DNA of 64,000 bases from Paraburkholderia sp. BCC1884 (GCF_900996225.1 NZ_CAAJGL010000134.1:291996-355995); one strand, 5' to 3'. Numbered from the stretch's first letter, positions 36,423 through 45,916 are shown. Numbers and translations: made by a program. The notes: a model not told the origin generated them from the sequence alone.

Positions 36423-37328
36423 ATGAGCACGTCCGCTACCGAGCCGGGCACGGCCAGAATCGTCGCGACCGAAAGCGCGATCCGCACGCCGTGGAGCGAA
36501 TTCTGGCGCAAGTTCCGCAAGCAGCAGGTGGCGCTCGGCGCCGGCATTTTCGTGCTGCTGCTGATCGTGGTCGCGATTGCCGCGCCGCATATCGTGCCGT
36601 ACGACCCGGAGAATTTCTTCGACTACGACGCGTTGAACGCAGGTCCTTCGGCGGCGCATTGGTTTGGCGTCGATTCACTGGGCCGCGATATTTTCAGCCG
36701 CATTCTGGCGGGTTCGCGCATTTCGCTCGAAGCAGGCTTTCTCTCCGTGGCGATCGGCGCGCTGATCGGCACGTTTTTCGGCTTGCTGGCGGGTTACTAC
36801 GAAGGCTGGTGGGATCGCATCACGATGCGCGTGGCGGACGTGCTGTTCGCTTTCCCGGGCATTCTGCTTGCCATCGGCGTGGTGGCGATTCTCGGCAACG
36901 GCATGATCAACGTGATCTGCGCGGTGGCGATCTTCAGTATTCCGGCCTTCGCGCGACTCGTACGCGGCAATACGCTGATGCTGAAACAGCTTACGTATAT
37001 CGAAGCGGCGCGCAGTATCGGGGCGTCGGACTGGACGATCATCGTGCGGCATATTTTGCCGGGGACGATTTCGTCGATCGTGGTGTACTTCACGATGCGG
37101 ATCGGCACGTCGATCATCACGGCCGCGAGTCTGTCGTTTCTCGGACTCGGCGCACAACCGCCGACCCCGGAGTGGGGCGCAATGCTCAACGAAGCGCGCG
37201 CCGACATGGTCACCGCACCGCATATCGCGCTGTTTCCGAGCCTCGCCATTTTCCTGACGGTGCTGGCGTTCAACCTGCTCGGCGACGGTCTGCGCGACGC
37301 GCTCGATCCGAAGCTCGACCGGGCATGA
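36423..37328 (+). CDS. gsiD: Peptide ABC transporter permease (GsiD-like)
   Basis: Second permease, 301 aa, DppC/OppC type. It has a short cytoplasmic N-terminus, HWFGVDSLGRDIFSRILAGSRISL, and the coupling loop IEAARSIGASDWTIIVRHILPG. It starts 7 bases after gsiC, and its stop overlaps the next ATG (ATGA). Confidence 0.94.
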   Translation: MSTSATEPGTARIVATESAIRTPWSEFWRKFRKQQVALGAGIFVLLLIVVAIAAPHIVPYDPENFFDYDALNAGPSAAHWFGVDSLGRDIFSRILAGSRISLEAGFLSVAIGALIGTFFGLLAGYYEGWWDRITMRVADVLFAFPGILLAIGVVAILGNGMINVICAVAIFSIPAFARLVRGNTLMLKQLTYIEAARSIGASDWTIIVRHILPGTISSIVVYFTMRIGTSIITAASLSFLGLGAQPPTPEWGAMLNEARADMVTAPHIALFPSLAIFLTVLAFNLLGDGLRDALDPKLDRA

Positions 37329-38410
37329 ACGTGACAGCGCTTCATGACGCGCCGCATATCGGCGTCTTGCCGCGTGGTCCGCTCGGCACGATCGCCGACG
37401 TAGACGGCGTGAGCGTAGGCCATTGCACGCTCGATGACGGCGCACGGCAAACCGGCGTGACGGTGATTCGTCCGCACGCCGGCGATCCGTTTCTCGACAA
37501 GGTGCCCGCGGCCGTTTCGGTGATCAACGGGTTCGGCAAAAGCATTGGGCTCGTGCAGGTCGACGAACTCGGCACACTGGAAACGCCGATTGCAATGACC
37601 AACACGTTCGGCGTCGGCGCGCTCGCGCAGGCGCAGATTCGTGCGGCGATTCGCGCCAATCCGCAGATCGGGCGTGAATGGTCGACGGTGAATCCGTTGG
37701 TGTTCGAATGCAATGACGGCTATCTGAACGATATTCAGGCGATGGCGATCGGCGAACAGCATTTCAGTGATGCCTACGCTGCCGCGAATGCGAACGTCGC
37801 GAGCGGTTCGGTTGGCGCAGGGCGGGGCATGTCGTGCTTCGATCTGAAGGGTGGGATTGGCAATGCGTCGCGCGTGATCGAGGTCGCGGGGCGCAGCTAT
37901 ACCGTCGGCGCGCTGGTGCTGGCGAACTTCGGCCGTCTGCCGATGCTGACTGTCGACGGTACGCCGCTCGGGCGCTTGCTTGCCGAACGCGCTAAAGCTG
38001 CTACGACGGCGCAAGCCGGAACGGCGGCGACACCGGAGCAAGGCTCGATCATCATGATCGTTGCCACCGACGCGCCGCTCGATGCGCGTCAACTCAAGCG
38101 TTTGTCGCTGCGTGCGGCGGCGGGTCTGGCGCGCACCGGCGCTGTGTACGGCCACGGCAGCGGCGATATCGCACTCGCATTCTCGACGGCCTACACCGTG
38201 CCGCATCAGGCGGACTTCATCACGCTGCCGCCGTTGCTCGCCGATGAGCGCCTCGACCCACTCTTTCGCGCTTGTGCGGACAGCGTCGAACAGGCCATTC
38301 TCGACGCCTTGTGGAGCGCGCAATCCGTGACGGGCCGCGACGGTCATCGACGTCTTTCGCTGCGCGACAGCGTCCCCGATCTTGTTCACCTACTCGAGCC
38401 TATCCGCTGA
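37325..38410 (+). CDS. P1-family (DmpA/BapA-like) aminopeptidase
   Basis: 361 aa N-terminal nucleophile peptidase that self-cleaves into two chains. The predicted nucleophile is Ser182 in KGGIGNASRVI, after the conserved VGAGRGMSCF; MTNTFGVGAL and NPLVFECNDGYLND are also family-typical. Known members release D- or beta-amino acids, or L-amino acids, from short peptides. It is translationally coupled to gsiD and to the M55 gene, so it probably acts on imported peptides. It contains no signal peptide. Confidence 0.9.
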   Translation: MNVTALHDAPHIGVLPRGPLGTIADVDGVSVGHCTLDDGARQTGVTVIRPHAGDPFLDKVPAAVSVINGFGKSIGLVQVDELGTLETPIAMTNTFGVGALAQAQIRAAIRANPQIGREWSTVNPLVFECNDGYLNDIQAMAIGEQHFSDAYAAANANVASGSVGAGRGMSCFDLKGGIGNASRVIEVAGRSYTVGALVLANFGRLPMLTVDGTPLGRLLAERAKAATTAQAGTAATPEQGSIIMIVATDAPLDARQLKRLSLRAAAGLARTGAVYGHGSGDIALAFSTAYTVPHQADFITLPPLLADERLDPLFRACADSVEQAILDALWSAQSVTGRDGHRRLSLRDSVPDLVHLLEPIR

Positions 38411-39243
38411 TGAAAGTCCTTGTTTCCGCTGACATCGAAGGTGTGGCCGGCGTGTTTCACCCCGAACAAACGCGCGCCGGCAACGGCGAATACGAAGCCG
38501 CTCGCCGCTGGATGACGCTCGAAGCGAACGCCGCGATCGAAGGCGCGTTCGACGGCGGCGCCACCGAAGTGTGGGTCAACGATTCGCACGGCGGCTTTCG
38601 CAATCTCTTGCCCGACCTGCTCGATCCGCGTGCCCGGGTCGTGCTCGGCAAACCGCGCACACTCGGCATGATGGCCGGACTCGAATACGGCGCGGCGCTG
38701 GTGTTCATGATCGGCTATCACGCGATGTCGCAAACGCGCGGCATCCTCGCGCATACGATCAACAGCTTTGCGTTTGCGCGCGTCGCGCTGAATGGCGTGG
38801 AGGTTGGCGAAGCGGGGGTGTATGGCGCGCTCGCCGAAGAATATGGCGCGCGGGTGGCGCTTCTATCCGGCGACGACGTCTTCGCCGAGGAAACCGCACC
38901 ACGTTTTCCCGGCGCTCGTTTTGTCGTCACCAAGCAGGCGACGGGGCACGCCAGCGGTGTGACGCAGTCGCTTGCGAATACGCGTCAGGCGCTTGCGACG
39001 GCCGCGCGTGAAGTCGTAGCGCAGCATCTCGCCGAAGGACGTGCACCGCAAGCCGCACGTCGCGAACCAGGCGCCGTCGAATGCGAGCTGCGGGTGCAGA
39101 CCAGCGCGCTGGCCGATCTGTTCTGCCAATGGCCGACCCTCACGCGCCTCGATGCGGTGACGCTGCGCTTCGAGGCGGCATCGGCGGAACATGCAGTGCG
39201 GATGCTGAACTGTCTGTCGGCGATGTCGTTCATGCTGCGCTGA
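38410..39243 (+). CDS. M55-family D-aminopeptidase (DppA-like)
   Basis: 277 aa zinc peptidase. It shows the metal-ligand start VLVSADIEGVAGV (Asp8, Glu10), VNDSHGGFRNLLPDLL, a GYHAMSQTRGILAHT motif and VALLSGDDVFAEE. Family members remove D-amino acids from peptides, best known as DppA in Bacillus. The start overlaps the previous stop (TGATG). Last gene of the peptide operon; no obvious terminator follows. Confidence 0.92.
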   Translation: MKVLVSADIEGVAGVFHPEQTRAGNGEYEAARRWMTLEANAAIEGAFDGGATEVWVNDSHGGFRNLLPDLLDPRARVVLGKPRTLGMMAGLEYGAALVFMIGYHAMSQTRGILAHTINSFAFARVALNGVEVGEAGVYGALAEEYGARVALLSGDDVFAEETAPRFPGARFVVTKQATGHASGVTQSLANTRQALATAAREVVAQHLAEGRAPQAARREPGAVECELRVQTSALADLFCQWPTLTRLDAVTLRFEAASAEHAVRMLNCLSAMSFMLR

Positions 39244-39317
39244 AATGCTGTGAGCTCGACGGGTGCATAGGCGCGACACCGCTCGCGCGCCCTCGCGCCG
39301 GTTCGCGCCGATTCGCA

Positions 39318-40316
39318 CTATTGCTGCCGGCTCAATTCGCGCGCCGCATGATCGATGACTTCGGCGATCGCGGCCGCGTGGGACACCGGCGCCAGGTGGC
39401 TCGATGCGATCGGCGTGACCTTCGCATTCATGCGCTCGGCCATGGACCGTTGGAGGTCCGGTGAGACCGCCTGGTCCCTGGTGGTCAGCACGTACCAGGT
39501 CGGCTTTTCCCGCCACGCAACGTGGCTCACTTTCTCGCCGAACGCTTTCTTCGCGATCGGCTGCTGGGCGGAGGCGAGCACGCGCGTCAGGTTCTCGGGT
39601 ACATCCGCAGCGAAATCGGCATGATATTTTGTCCGATCGAGCCAGAGGAAGCCGCCTGGGTCTTCGATCATGCTTTGGCCTGCAGGCATCGGCGCACCTT
39701 GCTTGAGCAGATCCATCGCCGATTCGTGCAGGTCAGGCGCGATCGCCGCGACGTAGACCAGACCCGCGACGTTCGGCGCATTCGCGCCAGCCTCGGTGAT
39801 CACGACGCCGCCCCACGAGTGTCCCACCAGCATGGTCGGACCGTCCTGCCGCGCGAGCACGCGACGCGTCGCGGCGACATCGTCGGCGAGCGAGGTGAGC
39901 GGGTTTTGCACCGAACTCACGTGATAGCCCTTGCGCTGCAATTGTGCGACCACGCCATTCCAACTCGAACCGTCGACGAACGCGCCGTGCACCAGCACGA
40001 CATTGCGTACCGGGCCGCTCATGGGAACGGGAGGCAAGGGCGCAGGTATGGTCGCCGACGAGACGGGCCTCGGCAATGCCGCCGCGGGCGCCATCTGGGC
40101 GGGCGCGGGCGCTTGAGCAGGCGCCGCGACCGGCGCCGGTGCTTCGGGGGCGCTGGACTCCATGCCGGGCATGTCCGGCATCTGGGTCGGTTCGTCCGCA
40201 GGCGCGGCGGTCGGCGCCATTTGCGTCGGAGCAGGAGCCGGAGTTTGGGCGAGGGCGGCGGCCCCCGCCAGGCAGAGACACCAAACAGCGGCGCAAAACA
40301 GACGTTTGGGCGACAT
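39318..40316 (-). CDS. Secreted alpha/beta hydrolase with a Pro/Ala/Met-rich linker
   Basis: 332 aa. Signal peptide MSPKRLFCAAVWCLCLAGAAALA, then a roughly 75-residue low-complexity stretch rich in Pro, Ala, Gln and Met, then an alpha/beta-hydrolase domain. The domain has VVLVHGAFVDGSSW (oxyanion region), nucleophile elbow VGHSWGGVV and a C-terminal His in SSHLAPVSHAAA. It resembles short esterase/salicylate-esterase-like hydrolases. Substrate unknown. Start ATG 40316. Confidence 0.88.
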   Translation of the reverse strand: MSPKRLFCAAVWCLCLAGAAALAQTPAPAPTQMAPTAAPADEPTQMPDMPGMESSAPEAPAPVAAPAQAPAPAQMAPAAALPRPVSSATIPAPLPPVPMSGPVRNVVLVHGAFVDGSSWNGVVAQLQRKGYHVSSVQNPLTSLADDVAATRRVLARQDGPTMLVGHSWGGVVITEAGANAPNVAGLVYVAAIAPDLHESAMDLLKQGAPMPAGQSMIEDPGGFLWLDRTKYHADFAADVPENLTRVLASAQQPIAKKAFGEKVSHVAWREKPTWYVLTTRDQAVSPDLQRSMAERMNAKVTPIASSHLAPVSHAAAIAEVIDHAARELSRQQ

Positions 40317-40527
40317 GTTGAATCTCCGAAGGCTGAAACCTCGACTAGGGCAACATACAGAAGCCCCCTGCCAGTGACAATCACAATCCATGCCGTTAAG
40401 TGCGGCGCAGAACCAAGCGCGGGTTGCTCCCAGTACTTAGCTTTTTTCGGCCACGGTAAAATTACCGGTTCTGCCGGACCGGCACGCAAGCCCGGTCGGC
40501 GATCGAGATCCACACTGAGGCGTAATT

Positions 40528-41913
40528 TTGGATAGTGCACAACAGCAGGACGGCCTGAAGCGCGGGCTGAAGAATCGACATATTCAGTTGATCGCGCTCG
40601 GCGGCGCAATCGGCACGGGTCTCTTTCTCGGGTCCGCCAGCGTGCTACAGGCCGCCGGCCCGTCGATGATTCTCGGCTACGCGATCGGCGGCATCATTGC
40701 GTTCATGATCATGCGTCAGCTGGGCGAGATGGTCGCGCAGGAACCGGTGGCCGGCTCGTTCAGCCACTTTGCGTACAAGTACTGGGGCGATTTCCCCGGC
40801 TTTCTGTCGGGCTGGAATTACTGGGTGCTGTACGTGCTCGTGAGCATGGCGGAACTCACCGCGGTCGGCACGTATGTTCACTACTGGTGGCCCGGTGTGC
40901 CCGCGTGGGTGTCGGCGCTGGTGTGTTTCGTGGGCATCAACGCGATCAATCTGGCTAACGTCAAAGCGTACGGCGAAACGGAATTCTGGTTTGCCATCAT
41001 CAAGGTCGTGGCGGTGATCGGCATGATCCTGTTCGGCGGCTATCTGCTGATCAGCGGTCACGGTGGGCCGCAAGCTTCGATCACCAATCTATGGAGTCAC
41101 GGCGGCTTTTTCCCGCACGGTTTTCATGGCCTCTTCATGATGCTCGCGGTCATCATGTTCTCGTTCGGCGGTCTGGAGTTGATCGGCATTACGGCCGCCG
41201 AAGCCGACGAGCCGCAGAAGAGCATTCCCAAGGCCGTGAATCAGGTGATCTACCGGATTCTGATTTTCTACATCTTCTCGCTGGTGGTGCTGCTTTCGCT
41301 GTATCCGTGGAATGAAGTCGCGGCCGGCGGCAGCCCGTTCGTGATGATCTTCTCGCAGATCGGTTCGACGCTGACCGCGAATGTGCTCAACGTGGTGGTG
41401 CTGACGGCGGCGCTGTCGGTCTACAACAGCGGTGTGTATGCGAATAGCCGCATGCTGTACGGTCTCGCGGAGCAGGGCAATGCGCCGCGCGCGCTGATGA
41501 AGGTCGATCGGCGCGGCGTGCCGTATATGGCGATCGGGCTGTCGGCGCTGGCGACGTTCACGTGCGTGATCATCAACTATCTGATCCCGGCTGAAGCGCT
41601 CGGTCTGCTGATGTCGTTGGTGGTGGCGGCGCTGGTGCTGAACTGGGCGCTGATCAGCCTGACGCATTTGAAGTCGCGCAAAGCGATGGTTGCCGCGGGT
41701 GAAAAACTCGTCTTCAGGTCGTTCTGGTTTCCGGTCAGCAACTGGATCTGTCTCGCCTTCATGGCGCTGATCCTCGTGATTCTGGCGCTGACGCCGGGCC
41801 TGTCGGTATCGGTTTGGCTCGTGCCGGTTTGGCTAGTCGTGATGTGGGCCGGCTATGCATTCAAACGCCGGCGCGCGGCGCCACACGGCGGTGCGGGAAT
41901 CGCCGGGCGATAA
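40528..41913 (+). CDS. Amino-acid permease (AroP/PheP family, APC superfamily)
   Basis: 461 aa inner-membrane proton symporter with about twelve hydrophobic segments. Family features are RHIQLIALGGAIGTGLFLGS, VAGSFSHFAYKYWGDFPGF, GGLELIGITAAEADEPQKSIPKAVNQV and VYNSGVYANSRMLYGLA. The start is a TTG at 40528 with GAGG 7 bases upstream; no ATG is near. An aromatic or broad neutral amino-acid substrate is likely but not decided. Confidence 0.92.
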   Translation: MDSAQQQDGLKRGLKNRHIQLIALGGAIGTGLFLGSASVLQAAGPSMILGYAIGGIIAFMIMRQLGEMVAQEPVAGSFSHFAYKYWGDFPGFLSGWNYWVLYVLVSMAELTAVGTYVHYWWPGVPAWVSALVCFVGINAINLANVKAYGETEFWFAIIKVVAVIGMILFGGYLLISGHGGPQASITNLWSHGGFFPHGFHGLFMMLAVIMFSFGGLELIGITAAEADEPQKSIPKAVNQVIYRILIFYIFSLVVLLSLYPWNEVAAGGSPFVMIFSQIGSTLTANVLNVVVLTAALSVYNSGVYANSRMLYGLAEQGNAPRALMKVDRRGVPYMAIGLSALATFTCVIINYLIPAEALGLLMSLVVAALVLNWALISLTHLKSRKAMVAAGEKLVFRSFWFPVSNWICLAFMALILVILALTPGLSVSVWLVPVWLVVMWAGYAFKRRRAAPHGGAGIAGR

Positions 41914-42040
41914 CTCTGCTGGGAGTCGCTGCACAGGTGGCGTGAGTGCGATTGTTGCGCTCACGCTATTCGAGTTGGTGTGAGTCCGGTTTATCCCGGT
42001 CGAGTTTGCGCGTGCCGTTTCAGGCAAGCCAGAAACAACA

Positions 42041-42071
42041 AACCCCGCAGGCAGCAAACGCTGGCGGGGTT
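42041..42071 (-). terminator. Terminator downstream of tRNA-Leu
   Basis: Inverted repeat AACCCCGC / GCGGGGTT enclosing a second small stem (CAGC/GCTG); on the minus strand it ends in a T-rich tail. Located 37 bases past the tRNA 3' end. Confidence 0.65.
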
Positions 42072-42107
42072 CGGGGCAAAGCAAAACAACCGGTCAATCA
42101 AACTCTT

Positions 42108-42192
42108 TGGTGCCCAGGGCCGGAATCGAACCGGCACGCCTTGCGGCGGGGGATTTTGAGTCCCCTGCGTCTACCAATTTCACCACCTGGGC
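42108..42192 (-). tRNA. tRNA-Leu (anticodon CAA)
   Basis: Reverse strand folds as a class II tRNA: acceptor GCCCAGG / CCTGGGC, D-arm GTGAAATTGGTAGAC, anticodon stem GGGGA / TCCCC with loop CTCAAAA (anticodon CAA), long variable arm, T-arm GGTTCGATTCC, discriminator A and encoded CCA (42108-42110). Confidence 0.97.
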
Positions 42193-42240
42193 AGGTCTTC
42201 GAGCGTACGCGTCATCAGTCGGCGCGCAGCGAAGACGCAG

Positions 42241-42269
42241 ATTATGGCCGAAAATCGGACGACGGGCAA
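42241..42269 (-). promoter_or_regulatory. Promoter for tRNA-Leu
   Basis: Minus strand TTGCCC (42264-42269), 17 bases, CATAAT (42241-42246), about 50 bases upstream of the mature tRNA 5' end. Confidence 0.65.
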
Positions 42270-42298
42270 GCCACTTGCTTTCGATCGCGCCAAGACCG

Positions 42299-43684
42299 TC
42301 AAACCGTGCGGGAAAATCGCTCGAGTGTCTGCTGGCCGAGATAACGGTCGAACACGATCGCGATATTGCGCACGAGCATGCGTCCAGCGGTTCGCACTTC
42401 AAGCTTGTCGGGGCTGATCGTGACGAGCCCATCCAGTTCGAAGGCACGCAAGCGCTCCAACTCGGGCTCAAAGGTATTGGCGAAGCGAATCCCGTAAGCG
42501 GCTTCGAATTCATCGAAGCGCAATTCCAGGTTGCACATCAACTGCGTGATCACGTCGCGGCGCAAACGGTCGTCGGTGGTGAGGCGCACGCCGCGCGTGA
42601 TCGCGAGGCGGCCTGCGCCGATTGCGGCGACGTAGCCGGCCAGGTCCTTGGCGTTTTGCGCGTACACGTCGCCGACCTTGCCGATCGACGACGCACCGAA
42701 GCCAATCAGATCGCACTCCGCGCGCGTGCTGTAGCCCTGGAAATTGCGATGCAGCGTGCGCTGTGCTTGCGCCCGGGCGAGTTCGTCGGTGGGCAGCGCG
42801 AAATGATCCATGCCGATGTAGACATAGCCCGCGCCGGTCAGCCGTTCGACCACCCGTTGCAGAATCGCGAGCCGCGTCTCGGTTGACGGCAACGCGGTCG
42901 GGTCCATCTGACGCTGCATCTTGAAGCGTTGCGGCATATGCGCATACGCGAACACGGAAAGACGGTCGGGTGCGAGTTCGAGCATCGTGTCGAGCGTGCG
43001 GCTGAAGCTTTCCACCGTCTGATGCGGCAGTCCGTAAATCAGATCGACGCCGATCGAGTGATAACCGGTGTCGCGCGCGGCCTGCATCACCGAGGCGGTC
43101 ATGTCGAACGGCTGAACGCGGTTGATGGCCTGCTGCACCACCGGATCGAAATCCTGCACGCCGAGGCTGAGCCGGTTGAAGCCCAATTGACGCAGATGCG
43201 CGATGGTGTCGGGCGAGGCTTCGCGCGGATCGACTTCGATAGAATATTCGCTGTCGGCGTCGGCCAGTAAGGTGAAATGTTCGCGCGCGGCGGCCATCAA
43301 TTCGGATAGCTCGTCATGCGACAGGAACGTGGGTGTGCCGCCGCCCAGATGCAATTGCGACACCGGGCGATGCGTGTCGAAGCAGGCCGCCTGCAAGGCC
43401 ATCTCGCGCTTCATCTGGTCGAGGTAGGGGCGCGCATGAGCACGGTTTTTCGTGGCGACCTTGTTGCAGCCGCAATAGAAGCACACGGTGTCGCAAAACG
43501 GAATGTGGAAGTACAGCGAGAGGTCCGTCGTCGACGCGCCGGGATCGGCGGCGGCGCGCAGATAGTCAGCGGGATCGAAGTCGTCGCGGAACTGCAAGGC
43601 GGTGGGATAGGACGTATACCGGGGACCATTTGCGCTGTATTTGGCGAGCAGGTCTGGGCGGAACAGCACGGCGTCGGTGGTCAT
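42299..43684 (-). CDS. hemN: Oxygen-independent coproporphyrinogen III oxidase
   Basis: Radical SAM enzyme of heme synthesis that works without oxygen, 461 aa. It has YFHIPFCDTVCFYCGC with cluster cysteines 64, 68 and 71, HLGGGTPTFLS, EVDPRE, GVQDFDPVVQQAINR and the C-terminal HemN domain (FARTLHRNFQGYSTRAECDLIGFGASSIG-type). Full length, so true HemN rather than the shorter HemW. Confidence 0.96.
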   Translation of the reverse strand: MTTDAVLFRPDLLAKYSANGPRYTSYPTALQFRDDFDPADYLRAAADPGASTTDLSLYFHIPFCDTVCFYCGCNKVATKNRAHARPYLDQMKREMALQAACFDTHRPVSQLHLGGGTPTFLSHDELSELMAAAREHFTLLADADSEYSIEVDPREASPDTIAHLRQLGFNRLSLGVQDFDPVVQQAINRVQPFDMTASVMQAARDTGYHSIGVDLIYGLPHQTVESFSRTLDTMLELAPDRLSVFAYAHMPQRFKMQRQMDPTALPSTETRLAILQRVVERLTGAGYVYIGMDHFALPTDELARAQAQRTLHRNFQGYSTRAECDLIGFGASSIGKVGDVYAQNAKDLAGYVAAIGAGRLAITRGVRLTTDDRLRRDVITQLMCNLELRFDEFEAAYGIRFANTFEPELERLRAFELDGLVTISPDKLEVRTAGRMLVRNIAIVFDRYLGQQTLERFSRTV

Positions 43685-43907
43685 GAGGGCTCTTCTGGAT
43701 GGACGGCCACCGAGGAAGAGGCGAGCGCCGGCGCAGTTGCGGGACCGGGTCGAACCGCGCGGTTATCCTCTTGAGCATGGCCTTTGGGATCCATTGAGTT
43801 TACGTGAGCGGTCCCCGCAAGGATTGCGTAAAAAGGTCGCACGGAATGCGGTGGCACAATGCGGGTCTGGTATTTCAGTTGCCCGTTGTCGAGTTCAGGA
43901 AAAAGTC

Positions 43908-44225
43908 GTGATCGATGTATCGAAGAGCGTTGTAAAGCGCGAGTCTCCGTTTCAGGTGGCCGGTCATGCGTGCCGCCCGGATTGCGGCGCGTGCTGTATT
44001 GCGCCGTCGATTTCAAGCCCCATTCCCGGCATGCCGAACGGCAAGCCGGCCGGCGTGCGCTGCGTACAACTCGGCGACGATCTGCGCTGCGCGATCTTCG
44101 GTCAGCCGGAGCGGCCGGCGTGCTGTTCCGGTCTGCAACCGCAGATGGAAATGTGCGGCGCGAACCGCGTCGAAGCGTTGGCGTGGTTGACACAGCTCGA
44201 GGCGCAAACCCAACCTCGACCTTAG
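43908..44225 (+). CDS. YkgJ-family zinc/iron cysteine-cluster protein
   Basis: About 105 aa with a conserved cysteine cluster: CRPDCGACC, then VRCVQL, LRCAIF, RPACCSGL and EMCG, the YkgJ (CxxCxxCC) family. Function is unknown; metal binding is likely. GTG at 43908 has AGGA 7 bases upstream and gives the normal family length; the frame is open back to 43641 but without family pattern and overlapping the hemN start region. Confidence 0.85.
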   Translation: MIDVSKSVVKRESPFQVAGHACRPDCGACCIAPSISSPIPGMPNGKPAGVRCVQLGDDLRCAIFGQPERPACCSGLQPQMEMCGANRVEALAWLTQLEAQTQPRP

Positions 44226-44370
44226 CCCGCAGGCACTGCTGCTTCATCGCGTGTAGCAACGCTGTGCCGCGCGACGTGAGCGCCCGGCCATGCCGAGGCG
44301 AGCACGAGACGAGAGTGACGCGAGAACGCCGCGACCCGATGCCCGAACTGGTTTTCACAGGAGATTTCGC

Positions 44371-44964
44371 ATGACTCGACCCGCTGCGCCGCCCCGGCGC
44401 CGCTTCCTGCTTGCCGCGCTGACAAGTTGTAGCGCGCTGGGCATCACCGTCTCGCTGGCGGCGTGCGCAACGCCGACTTTCCCGTTCATTCCCTCGCACT
44501 ACACCTTCTCGCAGCAGCAGGTGCAGGGCGCGGTGCAGCGCAAATTCCCGTATCAACGCACGGTGTCGCAAGTGTTCGATGTCGCGTTGACCAACCCGGT
44601 AGTCGGCTTCCTGCCGGACGCGAACCGCGTTTCGATCAAGCTCGACGCGCGTTTCGCCAGTCCGTTCATGCCGCAACCGGTCGATGGGGTCTTCACGCTT
44701 TCGAGCGAACTGGCTTACGACGCGGCCAGTAAATCGGTCGTGCTCAAGTCGCCGAACGTCGACAACGTCAGTGTGAGCGGGCAGGCGCAGGCCTACACGC
44801 AGCAGATCAATGCTGCGGCAGCGGTGCTCGCCACGCAGTTGCTGACCAACTATCCGATCTACACCTTCAAGCCCGAACAATTGCAATTTGCCGGCGTGAA
44901 TTACGAACCTGGTACAATCACAATCCTTACAAACGGCATACGCGTGCAAATCGTCGAAAAGTGA
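44371..44964 (+). CDS. DUF1439-type lipoprotein
   Basis: 197 aa. Long basic N-terminus with a twin-arginine-like RRRFLLAALTS, then a lipobox LAAC near residue 32, so exported and lipidated. The mature part matches the YceB/DUF1439 pattern (FPYQRTVSQVFDVALTNPVVGFLPDANRV, LKSPNVDNVSV). Function unknown. AGGAG is 7-8 bases before the ATG. Probably cotranscribed with the YkgJ gene. Confidence 0.85.
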   Translation: MTRPAAPPRRRFLLAALTSCSALGITVSLAACATPTFPFIPSHYTFSQQQVQGAVQRKFPYQRTVSQVFDVALTNPVVGFLPDANRVSIKLDARFASPFMPQPVDGVFTLSSELAYDAASKSVVLKSPNVDNVSVSGQAQAYTQQINAAAAVLATQLLTNYPIYTFKPEQLQFAGVNYEPGTITILTNGIRVQIVEK

Positions 44965-45044
44965 CGCAGCGCGCGGCCGATAGGGCCGCGCGTCACCGTG
45001 CTGGCCTTGATCGTTCCGACCAATGACAGCGATGAGGGGCACGG

Positions 45045-45881
45045 ATGGACTGGCTAATGGCTTGCAAGGCGCTGATTCTGGGCGTCGTCGAAGGATTGAC
45101 GGAGTTTTTGCCGGTGTCGAGCACCGGGCATCTGATCGTCGCGGGCAGTCTGCTGAATTTCACTGACGAACACGCGAAAACCTTCGACGTCGTGATCCAG
45201 TTGGGCGCGATTCTGGCCGTATGCTGGGAATTCCGGCGCCGCATCGGCAACGTGGTGACGGGCCTGCCAAGCCGTCCGGATGCGCGCCGTTTCACCCTGA
45301 ACGTGATCATCGCGACGATTCCCGCGATCGTTCTCGGGTTGCTGTTCGAAAAGGCGATCAAGGCGGCGCTGTTTTCGCCGGTGCCGGTCGCGTTCGCGCT
45401 CGTGGCGGGCGGCGTCGTGATCCTGTGGGCCGAAGCGCGGCAGCGCGCACGTGGCGAGCAGGCGGCGCGCGTGCAGAGCGTGGACGACCTGAGCCCGCTC
45501 GATGCGCTCAAAGTCGGCCTCGCGCAATGCTGTGCGCTGATTCCGGGCATGTCGCGCTCGGGCTCGACGATCATCGGTGGAATGCTGTTCGGGCTCGACC
45601 GGCGTGTCGCTACTGAGTTTTCCTTCTTTCTCGCGATTCCGATCATTTTCGGCGCGACGGCCTACGAGCTTTACAAAGGCTGGCACCTGCTTTCCGTCGA
45701 TGCTCTCGGCAGCTTCCTGCTCGGCTTTATTGCTGCGTTCGTCAGCGCGTTTGCGTGTGTGCGCTGGCTGCTGCGATACATCGCGGCGCACGATTTCACG
45801 GCGTTCGCGTGGTATCGCATTGGCTTCGGGCTGTTGATCCTGCTGGTGGGTTACAGCGGCGCGTTGAGCTGGACGGATTGA
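45045..45881 (+). CDS. uppP: Undecaprenyl-diphosphatase
   Basis: UppP (BacA) recycles the lipid carrier for peptidoglycan synthesis. The 278 aa membrane protein has the two active-site motifs VVEGLTEFLPVSSTGHL and ALIPGMSRSGSTI and about eight hydrophobic segments. Ends at a bidirectional terminator. Confidence 0.96.
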   Translation: MDWLMACKALILGVVEGLTEFLPVSSTGHLIVAGSLLNFTDEHAKTFDVVIQLGAILAVCWEFRRRIGNVVTGLPSRPDARRFTLNVIIATIPAIVLGLLFEKAIKAALFSPVPVAFALVAGGVVILWAEARQRARGEQAARVQSVDDLSPLDALKVGLAQCCALIPGMSRSGSTIIGGMLFGLDRRVATEFSFFLAIPIIFGATAYELYKGWHLLSVDALGSFLLGFIAAFVSAFACVRWLLRYIAAHDFTAFAWYRIGFGLLILLVGYSGALSWTD

Positions 45882-45916
45882 GGTTTTCCTTCAGCTTCGT
45901 CGGGATCGTTCAGGCA

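Noticed and set aside
42108..42192. tRNA-Leu as an integration site
   Set aside because: Both flanks are ordinary core genes (permease, hemN); no integrase or duplicated tRNA end is visible.
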